Shown: positions 1-8,787, counted from the first letter of the stretch. The stretch is 64,000 nt of DNA from JASTVH01 sp042862465 (GCA_042862465.1 JASTVH010000004.1:372001-436000); one strand, 5' to 3'. Program-made: numbers and translations. Notes: generated by a model not told the origin, from the letters alone.

Positions 1-528
1 CCCGGAGTGGTTTCCGGTGCCTGGATCATTGTCCTGGTCCCCGAAGCCTGGGCACGGCTGGCGCTTGGGGTGCTGACGCTGGGGCTGGGAATCTATTCCC
101 TGGCCTCGCCCGATCTGGGCCTGAAGAGTGAGCGTAAGCACCGCTCGCTGCGTGGGTATCTAATTGGTGGTCTGGGGCTGATGTTGATCGGGGTGCTCAA
201 TGGCTCGATCACCTCCGGTACCGGGCTGTTCGTGACCCTGTGGCTGGTGTTCTGGTTTGGTCTGGATTACACGCGGGCCGTGGCCTACACCCTGGTGCTG
301 GTGGGGTTGTTCTGGAACGGGGTAGGTGCGGGCACGCTGGCCCTGCGCAGCGATATCGCCTGGCATTGGGTGCCGCCATTGCTGGCCGGAGCCGTGATCG
401 GGGGGTACGCCGGGGCCCACTGGTCGATCGCACGGGGCAGTCAGTGGGTGAAATGGGCCTTCGAGGCCATGACGTTTCTCGTCGGGTTGGCCCTTCTGGC
501 TGATGCGGCACATCGCTTGCTTCAGTAA
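1..528 (+). CDS. TauE/SafE-type membrane permease, C-terminal part
   Basis: The reading frame is open from the first base, so the gene probably begins outside the window; a GTG at base 7 is the first possible start but gives a protein too short for the family. The 173 visible residues are mostly hydrophobic, with about five membrane-spanning stretches. The segment around NGSITSGTGLF followed by a second set of helices resembles the duplicated core of TauE/SafE (sulfite exporter/DUF81) proteins, which export small organic or sulfur anions across the inner membrane. The substrate cannot be told from sequence. It ends 57 bases before the convergent pyrE stop codon. Confidence 0.6.
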   Translation, partial: PGVVSGAWIIVLVPEAWARLALGVLTLGLGIYSLASPDLGLKSERKHRSLRGYLIGGLGLMLIGVLNGSITSGTGLFVTLWLVFWFGLDYTRAVAYTLVLVGLFWNGVGAGTLALRSDIAWHWVPPLLAGAVIGGYAGAHWSIARGSQWVKWAFEAMTFLVGLALLADAAHRLLQ

Positions 529-585
529 GTTGACGGTCCGACTTCCGGTTGTCGTGACCGCCGGGCAGGGAGGCAGCGGCCGTCC

Positions 586-1230
586 TCAGGCAATGCCATA
601 CTCGGCGCGGTAGCGTTCCACGGCTTCGGTCCACTGGGACAGGGCGTGGGAATCGCGAACGAATTCGAGTATCTGGTCCAGGGTGACGATACTGATAACC
701 GGGATGCCATAGGTCAGTTCGACCTCCTGAATGGCCGACAGCTCGCCCTGGCCGCGCTCCTGGCGGTCGAGGGCGATCAGGACGCCGGCCGGTTCCGCCC
801 CGGCATCGCGGATGATCTGGATGGCTTCGCGGATGGCGGTGCCGGCGGTAATGACGTCGTCGATGATCAGCACGCGGCCTTTCAACGGCGCACCGACGAT
901 GTTGCCACCCTCGCCATGGTCCTTCTTCTCTTTGCGGTTGAAGGCATAGGGCACATTGCGGTCATGCTCGGCGGCCAGAGAAACCGCAGTGGTGGTGGCC
1001 AGGGGGATGCCTTTGTAGGCCGGGCCGAAAAGTACATCGAAGTCCAGCTTGCTCTCGGTCAAGGCATTGGCATAGGCGCGCCCTAGAGTAAGAAGATCCT
1101 CGCCGGTATCAAACAGGCCGGCATTGAAGAAGTAGGGACTGGTACGCCCCGATTTGAGCGTGTATTCCCCAAAGCGGAGCACGTTACGGTCGATGGCGAA
1201 GCGAATGAAGTCGCGCTGGTAGGATTGCAT
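586..1230 (-). CDS. pyrE: orotate phosphoribosyltransferase
   Basis: PyrE joins orotate to PRPP to form orotidine 5'-phosphate, the fifth step of de novo UMP synthesis, in the cytoplasm. The PRPP-binding loop is clear at residues 121-133 (LIIDDVITAGTAI), and the flexible catalytic loop KDHGEGG lies at 103-109. Starting at the ATG at 1230 gives 214 residues, close to the 213 of E. coli PyrE; an upstream in-frame start at 1293 would add 21 residues unlike the family. It is divergent from crc, the same pairing as in Pseudomonas. Confidence 0.97.
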   Translation of the reverse strand: MQSYQRDFIRFAIDRNVLRFGEYTLKSGRTSPYFFNAGLFDTGEDLLTLGRAYANALTESKLDFDVLFGPAYKGIPLATTTAVSLAAEHDRNVPYAFNRKEKKDHGEGGNIVGAPLKGRVLIIDDVITAGTAIREAIQIIRDAGAEPAGVLIALDRQERGQGELSAIQEVELTYGIPVISIVTLDQILEFVRDSHALSQWTEAVERYRAEYGIA

Positions 1231-1361
1231 GGCGTTTCGCGGCGTTCCGGTTTTCAGAAATTGTAAGTTGGTTGATACCGGCCACAGAGTCAATGGACCG
1301 TCAGGACGTCAAATGCCGCGCACGCGGGAACACGGGCGGCACAACACTGATCAATGCGGTT

Positions 1362-1389
1362 TTGTATCAGACAGGACAGCCGGTATCAT
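1362..1389 (+). promoter_or_regulatory. candidate sigma-70 promoter for crc
   Basis: TTGTAT at 1362-1367 and TATCAT at 1384-1389 are separated by 16 bases and lie 28 bases upstream of the crc start codon. The match is moderate and is judged by eye only. Confidence 0.45.
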
Positions 1390-1416
1390 ACACGCAAAAT
1401 TTTGCAGGAAACATCT

Positions 1417-2193
1417 ATGCGGGTAGTATCCATCAGCGTCAACGGTCTTGGGCGCGCCATCGATAACGGGTTTTTCGAGTGGCTGGCGGAGCAGGATGTG
1501 GATGTCGTGTGCGTCCAGGATCATCAGGCCCGCACCTATGAATTCGACGATCCCCGCATGGTGCCTCCGGGGTACGAAGCTTACTTCGTCGATGCCGAAG
1601 ATCCCAGGGAAGGCGGTGTCGGCATCTACACCCGCCATTTCCCCAAAGCCATTATTTATGGTTTCGGCGATGCGGTGGCCGATGCCGAGGGACGCTTCCT
1701 GCAGGCTGACTTCGAAAAAGTCAGCGTGGCCACGGTGCTGGTCCCCGGCGCCCTGGGCGATCCCTCACGTCAGGATCGCAAGGATGCCTTCCTCAGTGCC
1801 TTCATGGGGCACCTGCAGAAGACCCTGCGCAAGCGCCGTCAGTTCATCTTCTGCGGTAACTTCCAGACCGCCCACCTGGTCACCGATGCCAGCCCCCGCT
1901 GGCACAAGATGGAAGTCTCCGGATTTCTGCCCCACGAGCGGGCCTGGATGGATCAGGTGTTTGATTCGCTGGGTTACGTGGACGCCTTCCGTGCGGTCAA
2001 TCGCGAAGGGGGACAGTACACCTGGTGGCCGGAATGGGCCGAGGGCTGGCGGAAGCAGGCGGGTTGGCGGACCGACTATCAGATCCTTTCGCCAACGCTG
2101 CAGAATCGCATCGAGGATGCGTACATCGATGCGGATACCCGTTTCTCCGATCACGCGCCGCTGGTGGTCGACTACGACATCGAAATGCCCTGA
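1417..2193 (+). CDS. crc: Crc-type catabolite repression control protein (ExoIII fold)
   Basis: The protein has the exonuclease III/endonuclease-exonuclease-phosphatase fold, but its closest match from memory is Pseudomonas Crc, which acts with Hfq to repress translation of catabolic mRNAs and has no nuclease activity. Shared stretches include LQADFEKVS, ERAWMDQVF and HAPLVVDYD. Compared with E. coli ExoIII, the metal and catalytic positions are changed: N7 is Ser, E34 is Asp, and the GDxN motif reads GNFQ. The SDHAP histidine motif and the late Asp remain. Position next to pyrE is the Pseudomonas arrangement. The ATG at 1417 is chosen because it matches the family N-terminus (258 residues). 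General annotation pipelines would probably call it exodeoxyribonuclease III. Confidence 0.85.
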   Translation: MRVVSISVNGLGRAIDNGFFEWLAEQDVDVVCVQDHQARTYEFDDPRMVPPGYEAYFVDAEDPREGGVGIYTRHFPKAIIYGFGDAVADAEGRFLQADFEKVSVATVLVPGALGDPSRQDRKDAFLSAFMGHLQKTLRKRRQFIFCGNFQTAHLVTDASPRWHKMEVSGFLPHERAWMDQVFDSLGYVDAFRAVNREGGQYTWWPEWAEGWRKQAGWRTDYQILSPTLQNRIEDAYIDADTRFSDHAPLVVDYDIEMP

Positions 2194-2220
2194 GGCCACG
2201 GCGGTCGGGACGTGCCCATA

Positions 2221-2250
2221 AAAAAAGCCCGCTTCAGCGGGCTTTTTTGG
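2221..2250. terminator. bidirectional intrinsic terminator between crc and rph
   Basis: The stem gcccgc/gcgggc (2227-2242) with a TTCA loop is flanked by an A-run on the left and a T-run on the right, so it can stop both convergent genes. Confidence 0.9.
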
Positions 2251-2266
2251 TAGGTGCTGGCGAAGG

Positions 2267-2983
2267 TTACTCAGCCAGTACTTTTTCCTGCAGCTCAAAC
2301 AGCTCCCCGGTGCTTTTGGCCGCCAGCTCCAGCATGGCGTTGAGCTCTTCCCGGGCGAACGTTTCGCCTTCCGCGGTGCCCTGGATTTCGATGAAACCGC
2401 CCTTGTCGGTCATGACCACATTCATGTCGGTTTCTGCCGAGGAATCCTCCGCGTAATCCAGGTCGGTAACCGGTTCCCCGTTGTAGATGCCGACTGAAAT
2501 CGCCGCGACCTTCTGCTTGATGGGGCTGGCGGCAATACGCTTTTCCGCCAGCAGGTGATTGATGGCGTCAGCCAGCGCCACAAAGCCGCCGGTGATGGAG
2601 GCGGTGCGGGTGCCGCCGTCGGCCTGGATCACGTCACAGTCGACGACAATGGTATGCTCGCCCAGGGCCTTGAGGTCGACCGCGGCACGCAGGCTGCGTC
2701 CGATCAGGCGCTGGATTTCCACGGTGCGTCCCCCCTGCTTGCCGCGGGCGGCTTCCCGGCCCATGCGGCCACCGGTGGAACGCGGCAGCATGCCATACTC
2801 GGCCGTGATCCAGCCCTGGCCCTGACCCTTGAGGAAGCGGGGAACTGAATTTTCCACGCTCGCTGTGCAAATGACCTTGGTATCGCCGAATTCAACCAGC
2901 ACCGAACCTTCGGCATGCTTGGTATAGTGGCGTGTCAGTTTGATGTCGCGAGTTTGGTCGGCATTACGGCCGCTGGGTCTCAT
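2267..2983 (-). CDS. rph: ribonuclease PH
   Basis: RNase PH is a phosphorolytic 3'-5' exoribonuclease that trims tRNA 3' ends using inorganic phosphate. The protein begins MRPSGRNADQ and contains GGRTVEIQRLIGRSLR and the active-site region QADGGTRTASITG, all typical. The ATG at 2983 yields 238 residues, identical to the E. coli length; the longer frame to 3169 overlaps the divergent yicC gene and is not plausible. It shares a promoter region of about 100 bases with yicC and ends at the shared crc terminator. Confidence 0.97.
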   Translation of the reverse strand: MRPSGRNADQTRDIKLTRHYTKHAEGSVLVEFGDTKVICTASVENSVPRFLKGQGQGWITAEYGMLPRSTGGRMGREAARGKQGGRTVEIQRLIGRSLRAAVDLKALGEHTIVVDCDVIQADGGTRTASITGGFVALADAINHLLAEKRIAASPIKQKVAAISVGIYNGEPVTDLDYAEDSSAETDMNVVMTDKGGFIEIQGTAEGETFAREELNAMLELAAKSTGELFELQEKVLAE

Positions 2984-3086
2984 AGACAAAATCCTTGCCA
3001 GTGGATGGGTGAAGTGAAACAGTCCGGCATTGTAACATGGACAGGCCCCGCAAACGGGTGGGGATGGCAGACGAGAGAGGTTTGAA

Positions 3087-3953
3087 ATGATTCGAAGTAT
3101 GACGGCCTTTGCGCGCGAGGACCTGGAAGGCGAGTGGGGCTCACTGACCTGCGAGATACGCAGCGTCAATCATCGCTACCTCGAGCCGCAGTTTCGACTG
3201 TCCGATACCCTGCGGGATCTGGAGCCGGCGCTACGCGAGCAGGTCCGGGACAGGCTCAAGCGCGGCAAGATCGAGATCGGTGTGCGCCTGCAGCTGTCGG
3301 AACAGGGTACTGGGCGCTTGAGTGTCAACATGGACCTGGCCCGCGAACTCAATGAGGCCGCCAACCACATTAACCGCCTGCTGGATAACCCGGCCCATCT
3401 GAGTGCCCTGGAGTTTTTGCGCTGGCCGGGTGTCATGGTGACCGAAGAACCGGAGCTGGAGCCAATCAAGCAGCAGGCCCGGGATCTGGTGGCCAAGACC
3501 CTGGACAGGCTGGTCGAGACCCGCGAGCGTGAGGGCCAGCGTCTCAAGCCCCTGTTCGACGAGCGCCTGGATGCGATCAAGCAAACGGTCGCGCAATTGC
3601 GTGACCGATTACCGACTATACTGGAGCGGCAGCGCGAGGCCATGCGCGAACGCCTGGCCCAGGTCCAGGTGGATGTGGACGAGGACCGCCTGGCCCAGGA
3701 AATGGCCATGATCGCGCAGAAGGCCGACGTAGCCGAAGAGCTGGACCGGCTCGAGGCCCATGTGGATGAAGTGCGCGCCACCCTGGACAAGGACGAATCC
3801 ATCGGCCGGCGCCTGGATTTCCTGATGCAGGAACTCAATCGCGAAGCCAATACCTTAAGCAGCAAGTCCATCGATACCGGTCTGACCCAGGCCGCGGTGG
3901 AGCTCAAGGTCCTGATCGAGCAGATGCGCGAACAGGTTCAGAACATCGAATAG
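3087..3953 (+). CDS. yicC: YicC/YloC family endoribonuclease
   Basis: The 288-residue protein starts with the family hallmark MIRSMTAFAR and ends with the DUF1732 region (GRRLDFLMQELNREANT). YicC is a manganese-dependent endoribonuclease that in E. coli is linked to small-RNA degradation and stationary-phase survival. The middle part is rich in charged helices. It is followed by gmk after 12 bases and probably shares a transcript with it. The start is fixed by family alignment. Confidence 0.93.
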   Translation: MIRSMTAFAREDLEGEWGSLTCEIRSVNHRYLEPQFRLSDTLRDLEPALREQVRDRLKRGKIEIGVRLQLSEQGTGRLSVNMDLARELNEAANHINRLLDNPAHLSALEFLRWPGVMVTEEPELEPIKQQARDLVAKTLDRLVETREREGQRLKPLFDERLDAIKQTVAQLRDRLPTILERQREAMRERLAQVQVDVDEDRLAQEMAMIAQKADVAEELDRLEAHVDEVRATLDKDESIGRRLDFLMQELNREANTLSSKSIDTGLTQAAVELKVLIEQMREQVQNIE

Positions 3954-3965
3954 ACAGGATGGGGC

Positions 3966-4598
3966 ATGACCGACGTCAGTACATTTACCGGCACGCTTTA
4001 TGTGATCTCGGCGCCGTCCGGAGCCGGCAAGACCAGCCTGGTGGCTGCGATGCTGGAACGGGATCCGCTGTTGGGCGTGTCGATCTCCCACACCACGCGC
4101 AACCGCCGGCCCGGCGAGAAGCACGGTGAGGACTACTACTTCATCGAAAAAACCGAATTCGAGACCATGATCGGGGAGGGGCGCTTCCTCGAACATGCGC
4201 AGGTTTTCGATAACTACTACGGCACCTCCCAGGACTGGGTGAACGAGCAGCTGGCGGCCGGCCGTGACGTCATCCTGGAAATCGACTGGCAGGGGGCGCA
4301 GCAGGTCCGTCGGCTGCGGCCGGATTGTGTCAGCATCTTTATTGCACCGCCGTCGCTGGCGGCGCTGCGTTCCCGGCTGGAAAAACGCGGGCAGGACTCG
4401 GCTGAGGTGGTCCAGCGTCGCCTGGAAGAGGCGGCGGACGAGTGCAGCCATTTCGGGGAATACGACTTCCTGGTGATCAACGACGATTTCAAGCATGCCC
4501 TGGCCGATCTGCTCGCCATCGTTCGGGCACAGCGACTGCGGACCGAGGTGCAGACCCAGCAGCATCCGGAAATCCTCAAGGGGCTGGTTTCCGGTTGA
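3966..4598 (+). CDS. gmk: guanylate kinase
   Basis: Gmk phosphorylates GMP to GDP with ATP, linking purine salvage to GTP and (p)ppGpp pools. The P-loop APSGAGKT is at residues 16-23, followed by the GMP-binding segment SHTTRNRRPGE and GEDYYFIEKTEF. The length of 210 residues is normal. It lies between yicC and rpoZ, and the yicC-gmk-rpoZ-spoT order groups nucleotide metabolism with stringent-response genes. Confidence 0.97.
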   Translation: MTDVSTFTGTLYVISAPSGAGKTSLVAAMLERDPLLGVSISHTTRNRRPGEKHGEDYYFIEKTEFETMIGEGRFLEHAQVFDNYYGTSQDWVNEQLAAGRDVILEIDWQGAQQVRRLRPDCVSIFIAPPSLAALRSRLEKRGQDSAEVVQRRLEEAADECSHFGEYDFLVINDDFKHALADLLAIVRAQRLRTEVQTQQHPEILKGLVSG

Positions 4599-4606
4599 AC
4601 GAAACG

Positions 4607-4635
4607 TATACACAGCGGCGTGCAATCCTTATAAT
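4607..4635 (+). promoter_or_regulatory. candidate rpoZ promoter
   Basis: A perfect -10 hexamer TATAAT lies at 4630-4635, 43 bases before the rpoZ start codon. The best upstream partner at 17-base spacing, TATACA (4607-4612), is a weak -35 element, so the call rests on the -10. Confidence 0.45.
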
Positions 4636-4677
4636 GCGGGGTTCGCCGCTGAACCGGGTTAACTATTTGGAGTCATC

Positions 4678-4887
4678 ATGGCACGTGTAACCGTTGAAGA
4701 TTGTCTGGAAAATGTGGATAACCGTTTTGAACTGGTCATGGTAGCGGCCAAGCGGGCGCGCCAGATCGCCACCCAGGGTCGTGACCCGATGGTCCCGGAA
4801 GAAAACGACAAGCCGACCGTGCTGGCGCTCCGGGAAATCGCCGACAACCTGGTCACCCCGGACGTTCTGCGCGAAGACGAAGAGTAA
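4678..4887 (+). CDS. rpoZ: RNA polymerase omega subunit
   Basis: The 69-residue protein starts MARVTVEDCLENVDNRFELV, the invariant omega N-terminus. It helps RNA polymerase assembly and forms part of a ppGpp-binding site at the beta-prime/omega interface. The adjacent gene encodes the ppGpp enzyme SpoT, a conserved pairing. A strong terminator follows, so rpoZ and spoT are probably transcribed separately here. Confidence 0.97.
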   Translation: MARVTVEDCLENVDNRFELVMVAAKRARQIATQGRDPMVPEENDKPTVLALREIADNLVTPDVLREDEE

Positions 4888-4911
4888 GCGAACCATCCTG
4901 GTTTGACCTAA

Positions 4912-4940
4912 GAAAAGGCCCTCAACGCAGGGCCTTTTTT
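4912..4940 (+). terminator. intrinsic terminator after rpoZ
   Basis: The stem aggccct/agggcct with a short loop is followed by a run of six T residues, starting 24 bases after the rpoZ stop codon. Confidence 0.9.
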
Positions 4941-4965
4941 ATGCCCGCCCCTCTCGCCATCATTT

Positions 4966-5028
4966 GTCCAACGTCCAACGTCCAACGTCCAACGTCCAAC
5001 GTCCAACGTCCAACGTCCAACGTCCAAC
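4966..5028 (+). repeat. nine tandem GTCCAAC heptamers
   Basis: Nine perfect head-to-tail copies of the 7-mer GTCCAAC occupy 63 bases between the rpoZ terminator and spoT. A second array of nine identical copies, in the same strand orientation, lies at 50567-50629. The rest of the 277-base gap before spoT holds an 18-base palindrome (TAGTCA, six bases, TGACTA at 5087-5104) and no recognisable gene. Confidence 0.98.
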
Positions 5029-5164
5029 GCCAAGAGCCAGTAAACCCCCAGATAATTCATGGAATTCCGGCGCAATCCTGAACCCCTAGTCAAACCCCTG
5101 ACTAACGTGTAATCTGATTCTCAACGGCGTCTGAATCGTATTTACCGGGAGAAGAAGGCGGGCA

Positions 5165-7294
5165 TTGTCGACCATACAATCACTGGCTGACCGGCTGCAG
5201 AACTACCTCGACGATCATCGGATCAACCAGGTCCGACGGGCATACTTTTATGCCGAACAAGCCCACGACGGCCAGTACCGCCGCAGCGGCGAACGCTACA
5301 TCACCCACCCTCTCGCCGTGGCCAACATCCTTGCCGACCTCCACCTCGATCACCAGACCCTCATGGCGGCCATGCTTCATGACGTCATCGAGGATACCGG
5401 CATTCCCAAGGAAGCCCTGACCGAACAGTTTGGCGGCTCCGTGGCCGATCTGGTGGACGGGGTGTCCAAGCTGACCCAGATAGAATTCCGCTCCCGGGCC
5501 GAGGCCCAGGCCGAGAACTTCCAGAAGATGACCCTGGCCATGGCCAAGGACATCCGGGTGATCCTGGTCAAGCTCGCCGACCGCCTCCACAACATGCGCA
5601 CCCTGGGCCCGCTGGCCTACGAGAAACGCCGCCGCATCGCCACCGAAACCCTCGATATTTACGCTCCAATTGCCCATCGGCTGGGCATGCACAGTCTGTG
5701 TGTGGAGCTGGAAGACCTGGGGTTCGCCGCCCTCTATCCCATGCGTGCCCACTACATCGGCAAGGCGGTGGAGAAGCTGCGCGGCAGTCACCGGGAAATC
5801 ATCGAGGAGATCCGCCACAAGCTGGAGGAGCGGCTGCAGGAGCGGGGGCTGCCCGGCCACATTATCGGCCGCGAGAAGCACCTCAACAGCATCTACAACA
5901 AGATGAAGAACCGGCACAAGTCGTTCCACGAGATCATGGACGTCTATGCCTTCCGCATTATTACCGACACCCAGGATAGCTGCTACCGCATCCTCGGTGC
6001 CGTGCACAGTCTCTACAAGCCACTGCCCGGGCGCTTCAAGGACTACATCGCCATGCCCAAGGCCAATGGCTACCAGTCCCTGCACACCACCCTGTTTGGC
6101 ATGCACGTCAATATCGAGATCCAGATCCGCACCGAGGAGATGGAGCAGATTGCCAACAACGGCATCGCCGCCCACTGGATGTACAAGAGCGAGGATTCCT
6201 CCATTGGCCAGGCCAATCAGCTCCGGGTCGACCGCTGGCTCAAGGGGCTGATGGAAATGCGCGAGCGGGCTGACGACTCCCTGGAATTCATCGAGCACGT
6301 CAAGGTCGATCTGTTCCCGGACGAGATCTACGTCTTCACACCCAAGGGCAAGATCCTGGAATTGCCCGGTGGCGCCACACCGGTGGACTTCGCCTACGCC
6401 ATCCATACGGATATCGGTAATGCCTGTGTCGCCTGCCGAATCAACCGGCAGCTGTCGTCACTAAGCCAGCCGCTACAGAGCGGGCAGACCGTGGAGATCA
6501 TCACTGCTCCGGGCGCCCGTGCCAACCCGGCCTGGCTCAACTTCGTGGTGACCGGCAAGGCCCGCAGCAGCATTCGCCACTTCCTCAAGCATCAGCGACG
6601 GACCGAATCCGTTTCCCTGGGCAAGGCGCTGCTGACCAAGTCCCTGGCCAGCTTTGGCTGCAAACTCTCCGAACTGCCCCAGGCCCAGATCAATCGGGTG
6701 GCCCGGCACAACAATGTCCACAGCTTCGATGAACTGCTGGCGGATATCGGTCTGGGCAATCGCATGGCCTATATCGTCGCACGCCAGCTGGCGCCGACCG
6801 AACGCGGCGGCCAGGCCGAGGCCATGGAAGTGACCCCCGAGACGCCACGCTCGAGCATGACCATCCGTGGCACAGAAGGGCTGCTGGTGCGCTTTGCCAA
6901 CTGCTGCAAGCCGATTCCCGGCGATCCGATTGTCGGTATCATGGATTCCGGCAAGGGCATGGTGATCCACTCCGAAAGCTGCGAGAAGATCCGGCCGCAG
7001 GCTGACAGCAACGACGAACTGATCCATCTGAGCTGGGCCAAGGACATCACCGACGAGTTCTCGGTGGAACTCAAGGTGGAACTGGAACGCCAGCGCGGGG
7101 TGATCGCCGAACTGGCCAGCGCCGTGACCCAGGCCGATGCCAACATCGAGCGGATCAACGTGGAAGAGCAGAACACCCACCACAGTCAGGTCAGCCTGAT
7201 CCTGCATGTACAGGGGCGCCGTCACCTGGCCCGGGTCATGCGCCGTATCCGCCGGATTCGTGCGGTAACCAACATCTCCCGCGTCCGCCATTGA
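5165..7294 (+). CDS. spoT: bifunctional (p)ppGpp synthetase/hydrolase
   Basis: This Rel/Spo enzyme makes and degrades the alarmone (p)ppGpp. The N-terminal HD hydrolase domain has its metal-binding HD pair at residues 72-73 (MLHDVIEDT). The synthetase domain contains RFKDYIAMPKANGYQSLH. A TGS domain covers about 382-445 and an ACT domain the last 75 residues. The length of 709 compares with 702 in E. coli SpoT. The intact HD motif points to SpoT and not RelA, whose HD is degenerate. Translation appears to begin at a TTG at 5165, preceded by a purine-rich ribosome site (ggagaagaagg); no in-frame ATG fits the family N-terminus. Confidence 0.96.
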   Translation: MSTIQSLADRLQNYLDDHRINQVRRAYFYAEQAHDGQYRRSGERYITHPLAVANILADLHLDHQTLMAAMLHDVIEDTGIPKEALTEQFGGSVADLVDGVSKLTQIEFRSRAEAQAENFQKMTLAMAKDIRVILVKLADRLHNMRTLGPLAYEKRRRIATETLDIYAPIAHRLGMHSLCVELEDLGFAALYPMRAHYIGKAVEKLRGSHREIIEEIRHKLEERLQERGLPGHIIGREKHLNSIYNKMKNRHKSFHEIMDVYAFRIITDTQDSCYRILGAVHSLYKPLPGRFKDYIAMPKANGYQSLHTTLFGMHVNIEIQIRTEEMEQIANNGIAAHWMYKSEDSSIGQANQLRVDRWLKGLMEMRERADDSLEFIEHVKVDLFPDEIYVFTPKGKILELPGGATPVDFAYAIHTDIGNACVACRINRQLSSLSQPLQSGQTVEIITAPGARANPAWLNFVVTGKARSSIRHFLKHQRRTESVSLGKALLTKSLASFGCKLSELPQAQINRVARHNNVHSFDELLADIGLGNRMAYIVARQLAPTERGGQAEAMEVTPETPRSSMTIRGTEGLLVRFANCCKPIPGDPIVGIMDSGKGMVIHSESCEKIRPQADSNDELIHLSWAKDITDEFSVELKVELERQRGVIAELASAVTQADANIERINVEEQNTHHSQVSLILHVQGRRHLARVMRRIRRIRAVTNISRVRH

Positions 7295-7353
7295 CAGGCG
7301 GTAACCTTAGGCGCCAAAGTCCGTATCTTTCCTGAGGATTTCCATTGACCCCA

Positions 7354-7374
7354 CGCGCTCCCAGCGGGAGTGCG
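7354..7374 (+). terminator. hairpin between spoT and ridA
   Basis: A nine-base stem (cgcgctccc/gggagtgcg, one G-T pair) with a 3-base loop is followed by a T-rich stretch. It may attenuate readthrough from spoT, but the T-run is interrupted. Confidence 0.4.
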
Positions 7375-7401
7375 CGGTTTCCTGTTTTGTGAGGTAACAG
7401 C

Positions 7402-7788
7402 ATGACCAATAAATCCGTGATCAAGACCGAGGACGCCCCCCAGGCTATCGGCACATACTCACAGGCCGTGAAGGCGGGCGATACCGTCTACCTCTCCGGC
7501 CAGATTCCGCTGGATCCGGCGACCATGGAACTGGTGCCCGGTGACATCAAGGCGCAGATCCAGCAGGTCTTTCAAAATCTCAAAGCGGTTTGTGAGGCGT
7601 CTGGCGGCACCATTCAGGATATCGTCAAGCTCAACATCTTCCTCACCGATATGGGCGATTTCGCCACCGTGAACGAGATCATGGCCACGGTCTTCGAAGA
7701 GCCCTATCCGGCCCGCGCGGCGATCGGCGTAGCGGCCTTGCCCAAGGGTGCGCAGGTGGAGATGGATGCCATCATGGTGATCCGCTAA
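7402..7788 (+). CDS. ridA: RidA family enamine/imine deaminase
   Basis: RidA hydrolyses reactive 2-aminoacrylate and related enamines released by PLP-dependent enzymes, protecting the cell from them. The 128-residue protein carries the catalytic arginine at position 105 in PYPARAAIGV, followed by the conserved LPKGAQVEMDAI segment. It directly follows spoT, as in Pseudomonas. The start has a good ribosome site (gaggtaacag). Its last codons overlap the end of the convergent epimerase-like gene by 4 bases. Confidence 0.95.
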   Translation: MTNKSVIKTEDAPQAIGTYSQAVKAGDTVYLSGQIPLDPATMELVPGDIKAQIQQVFQNLKAVCEASGGTIQDIVKLNIFLTDMGDFATVNEIMATVFEEPYPARAAIGVAALPKGAQVEMDAIMVIR

Positions 7789-8738
7789 GGCTCGCGGTCA
7801 CCATCTGCCAGCTTCTTGTCAGGCGTCCGACGTCCGACGCCTGACCTCTGACGCTTTAGCCGCTCCAGCATCAGTCCATAGCCTTCCCGATAGGTCGGAA
7901 ACCGGAACCGGTAGCCGGACTCCAGCAGCCGTGTATTGTTGCACCGTTTGCTGCCAGCACCGCGGGAGCGGGCCACCGCAGTGGTGGGTTCCAGAGGCGC
8001 GCATTCAATCTGCTCGCGGATCCAGCCCACCAGGTCGCCCTTGCGGATAGGGGCGCTGTCGCTGGCGAGGTAGCAATCGGCCAGCGGATGGCCGTGGACC
8101 CGCCGGTCCACCAGGTGGGTGAGGACACCCACGCAGTCGTCTTCGTGAATGCGATTGGTAAAACCTCCGGCCGGTTCCGGGCCGAGGCCGCCGCTGAGGA
8201 CCTTGTCCAGGAAGCCGGTGCGGTCGCCACCGTAGATACCGGAAAAGCGGACCACCGTTGAGGGGATCGGTGAGGCGGCCAGCCGCATTTCCGCCTCCAG
8301 CAGGCGCTGGCCACTGAAGCGTTCCGGCTCGGTAGGGCTGCGCTCGTCCACCCAGCTGTCGTCGTCCTGATGGTAAACGCCGGTGCTGGAGACAAAAAAC
8401 ACATGCTTGGGGGGATGCGCGCGGGCTTCCAGCTGCTTCAGCAAACCGTCCAGGGCTGTCACGAAAGCGGCTTCGTAGCCAGCGTCGTCATAGCTGGACG
8501 GGGTGACGCAGTAGATCACCAGGTCCAGATCCTCGGGCAGGTCGTCGGCATAGGTTTGTGGCCGCGTCAGGTCGCCGCCGATAGGGTGGAGCGGACTCGG
8601 GACCTTACCGGCATTGCGCCGCAGGGCCCACACCGGATGCTGGCCGGCCAGGGCCAGTCCCACGCGGCTGCCCAGTTTGCCGCAGCCCGCCAGAAGTACG
8701 GGCGCCTTGGCGGCCAGGGGTGTCTGCGTTGCGCTCAT
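7785..8738 (-). CDS. NAD(P)-dependent epimerase/SDR-type protein (YeeZ-like)
   Basis: The 317-residue protein has an N-terminal Rossmann fold with GCGKLGSRVG at about residues 18-27 and FFVSSTGVYH, the usual extended short-chain dehydrogenase pattern; the body resembles YeeZ-type NAD(P)-binding proteins of unknown substrate. The last 30 or so residues (from about RQRSGVGRR) are encoded by a degenerate heptamer-type palindromic repeat at 7818-7855, so this tail is probably an addition from repeat invasion and not a family feature. It is convergent with ridA and divergent from oxyR, 49 bases away. Confidence 0.75.
   Translation of the reverse strand: MSATQTPLAAKAPVLLAGCGKLGSRVGLALAGQHPVWALRRNAGKVPSPLHPIGGDLTRPQTYADDLPEDLDLVIYCVTPSSYDDAGYEAAFVTALDGLLKQLEARAHPPKHVFFVSSTGVYHQDDDSWVDERSPTEPERFSGQRLLEAEMRLAASPIPSTVVRFSGIYGGDRTGFLDKVLSGGLGPEPAGGFTNRIHEDDCVGVLTHLVDRRVHGHPLADCYLASDSAPIRKGDLVGWIREQIECAPLEPTTAVARSRGAGSKRCNNTRLLESGYRFRFPTYREGYGLMLERLKRQRSGVGRRTPDKKLADGDREP
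7818..7855. repeat. palindromic degenerate heptamer repeat in a gene end
   Basis: Nine-base arms gtcaggcgt (7818-7826) and acgcctgac (7837-7845) enclose two GTCCGAC-like heptamers; the following ctgacctctgacgct is nearly identical to a segment at 26875-26889. It can form a hairpin just beyond ridA and lies inside the 3' end of the convergent gene. Confidence 0.75.
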
Positions 8739-8787
8739 CGGTAGCAGTCCTTATCCTCTTGCCATTAAGGTGTTTTCGGAGATCGGC

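Noticed and set aside
1417..2193. Active exodeoxyribonuclease III
   Set aside because: Catalytic residues are replaced and Crc-specific stretches are present.
4966..5028. CRISPR array
   Set aside because: The repeats are 7 bases with no spacers, and no cas genes are present.
4908..5093. Short frame encoding repeated LDVGRWT
   Set aside because: It is only the translation of the GTCCAAC array and lacks a start context.
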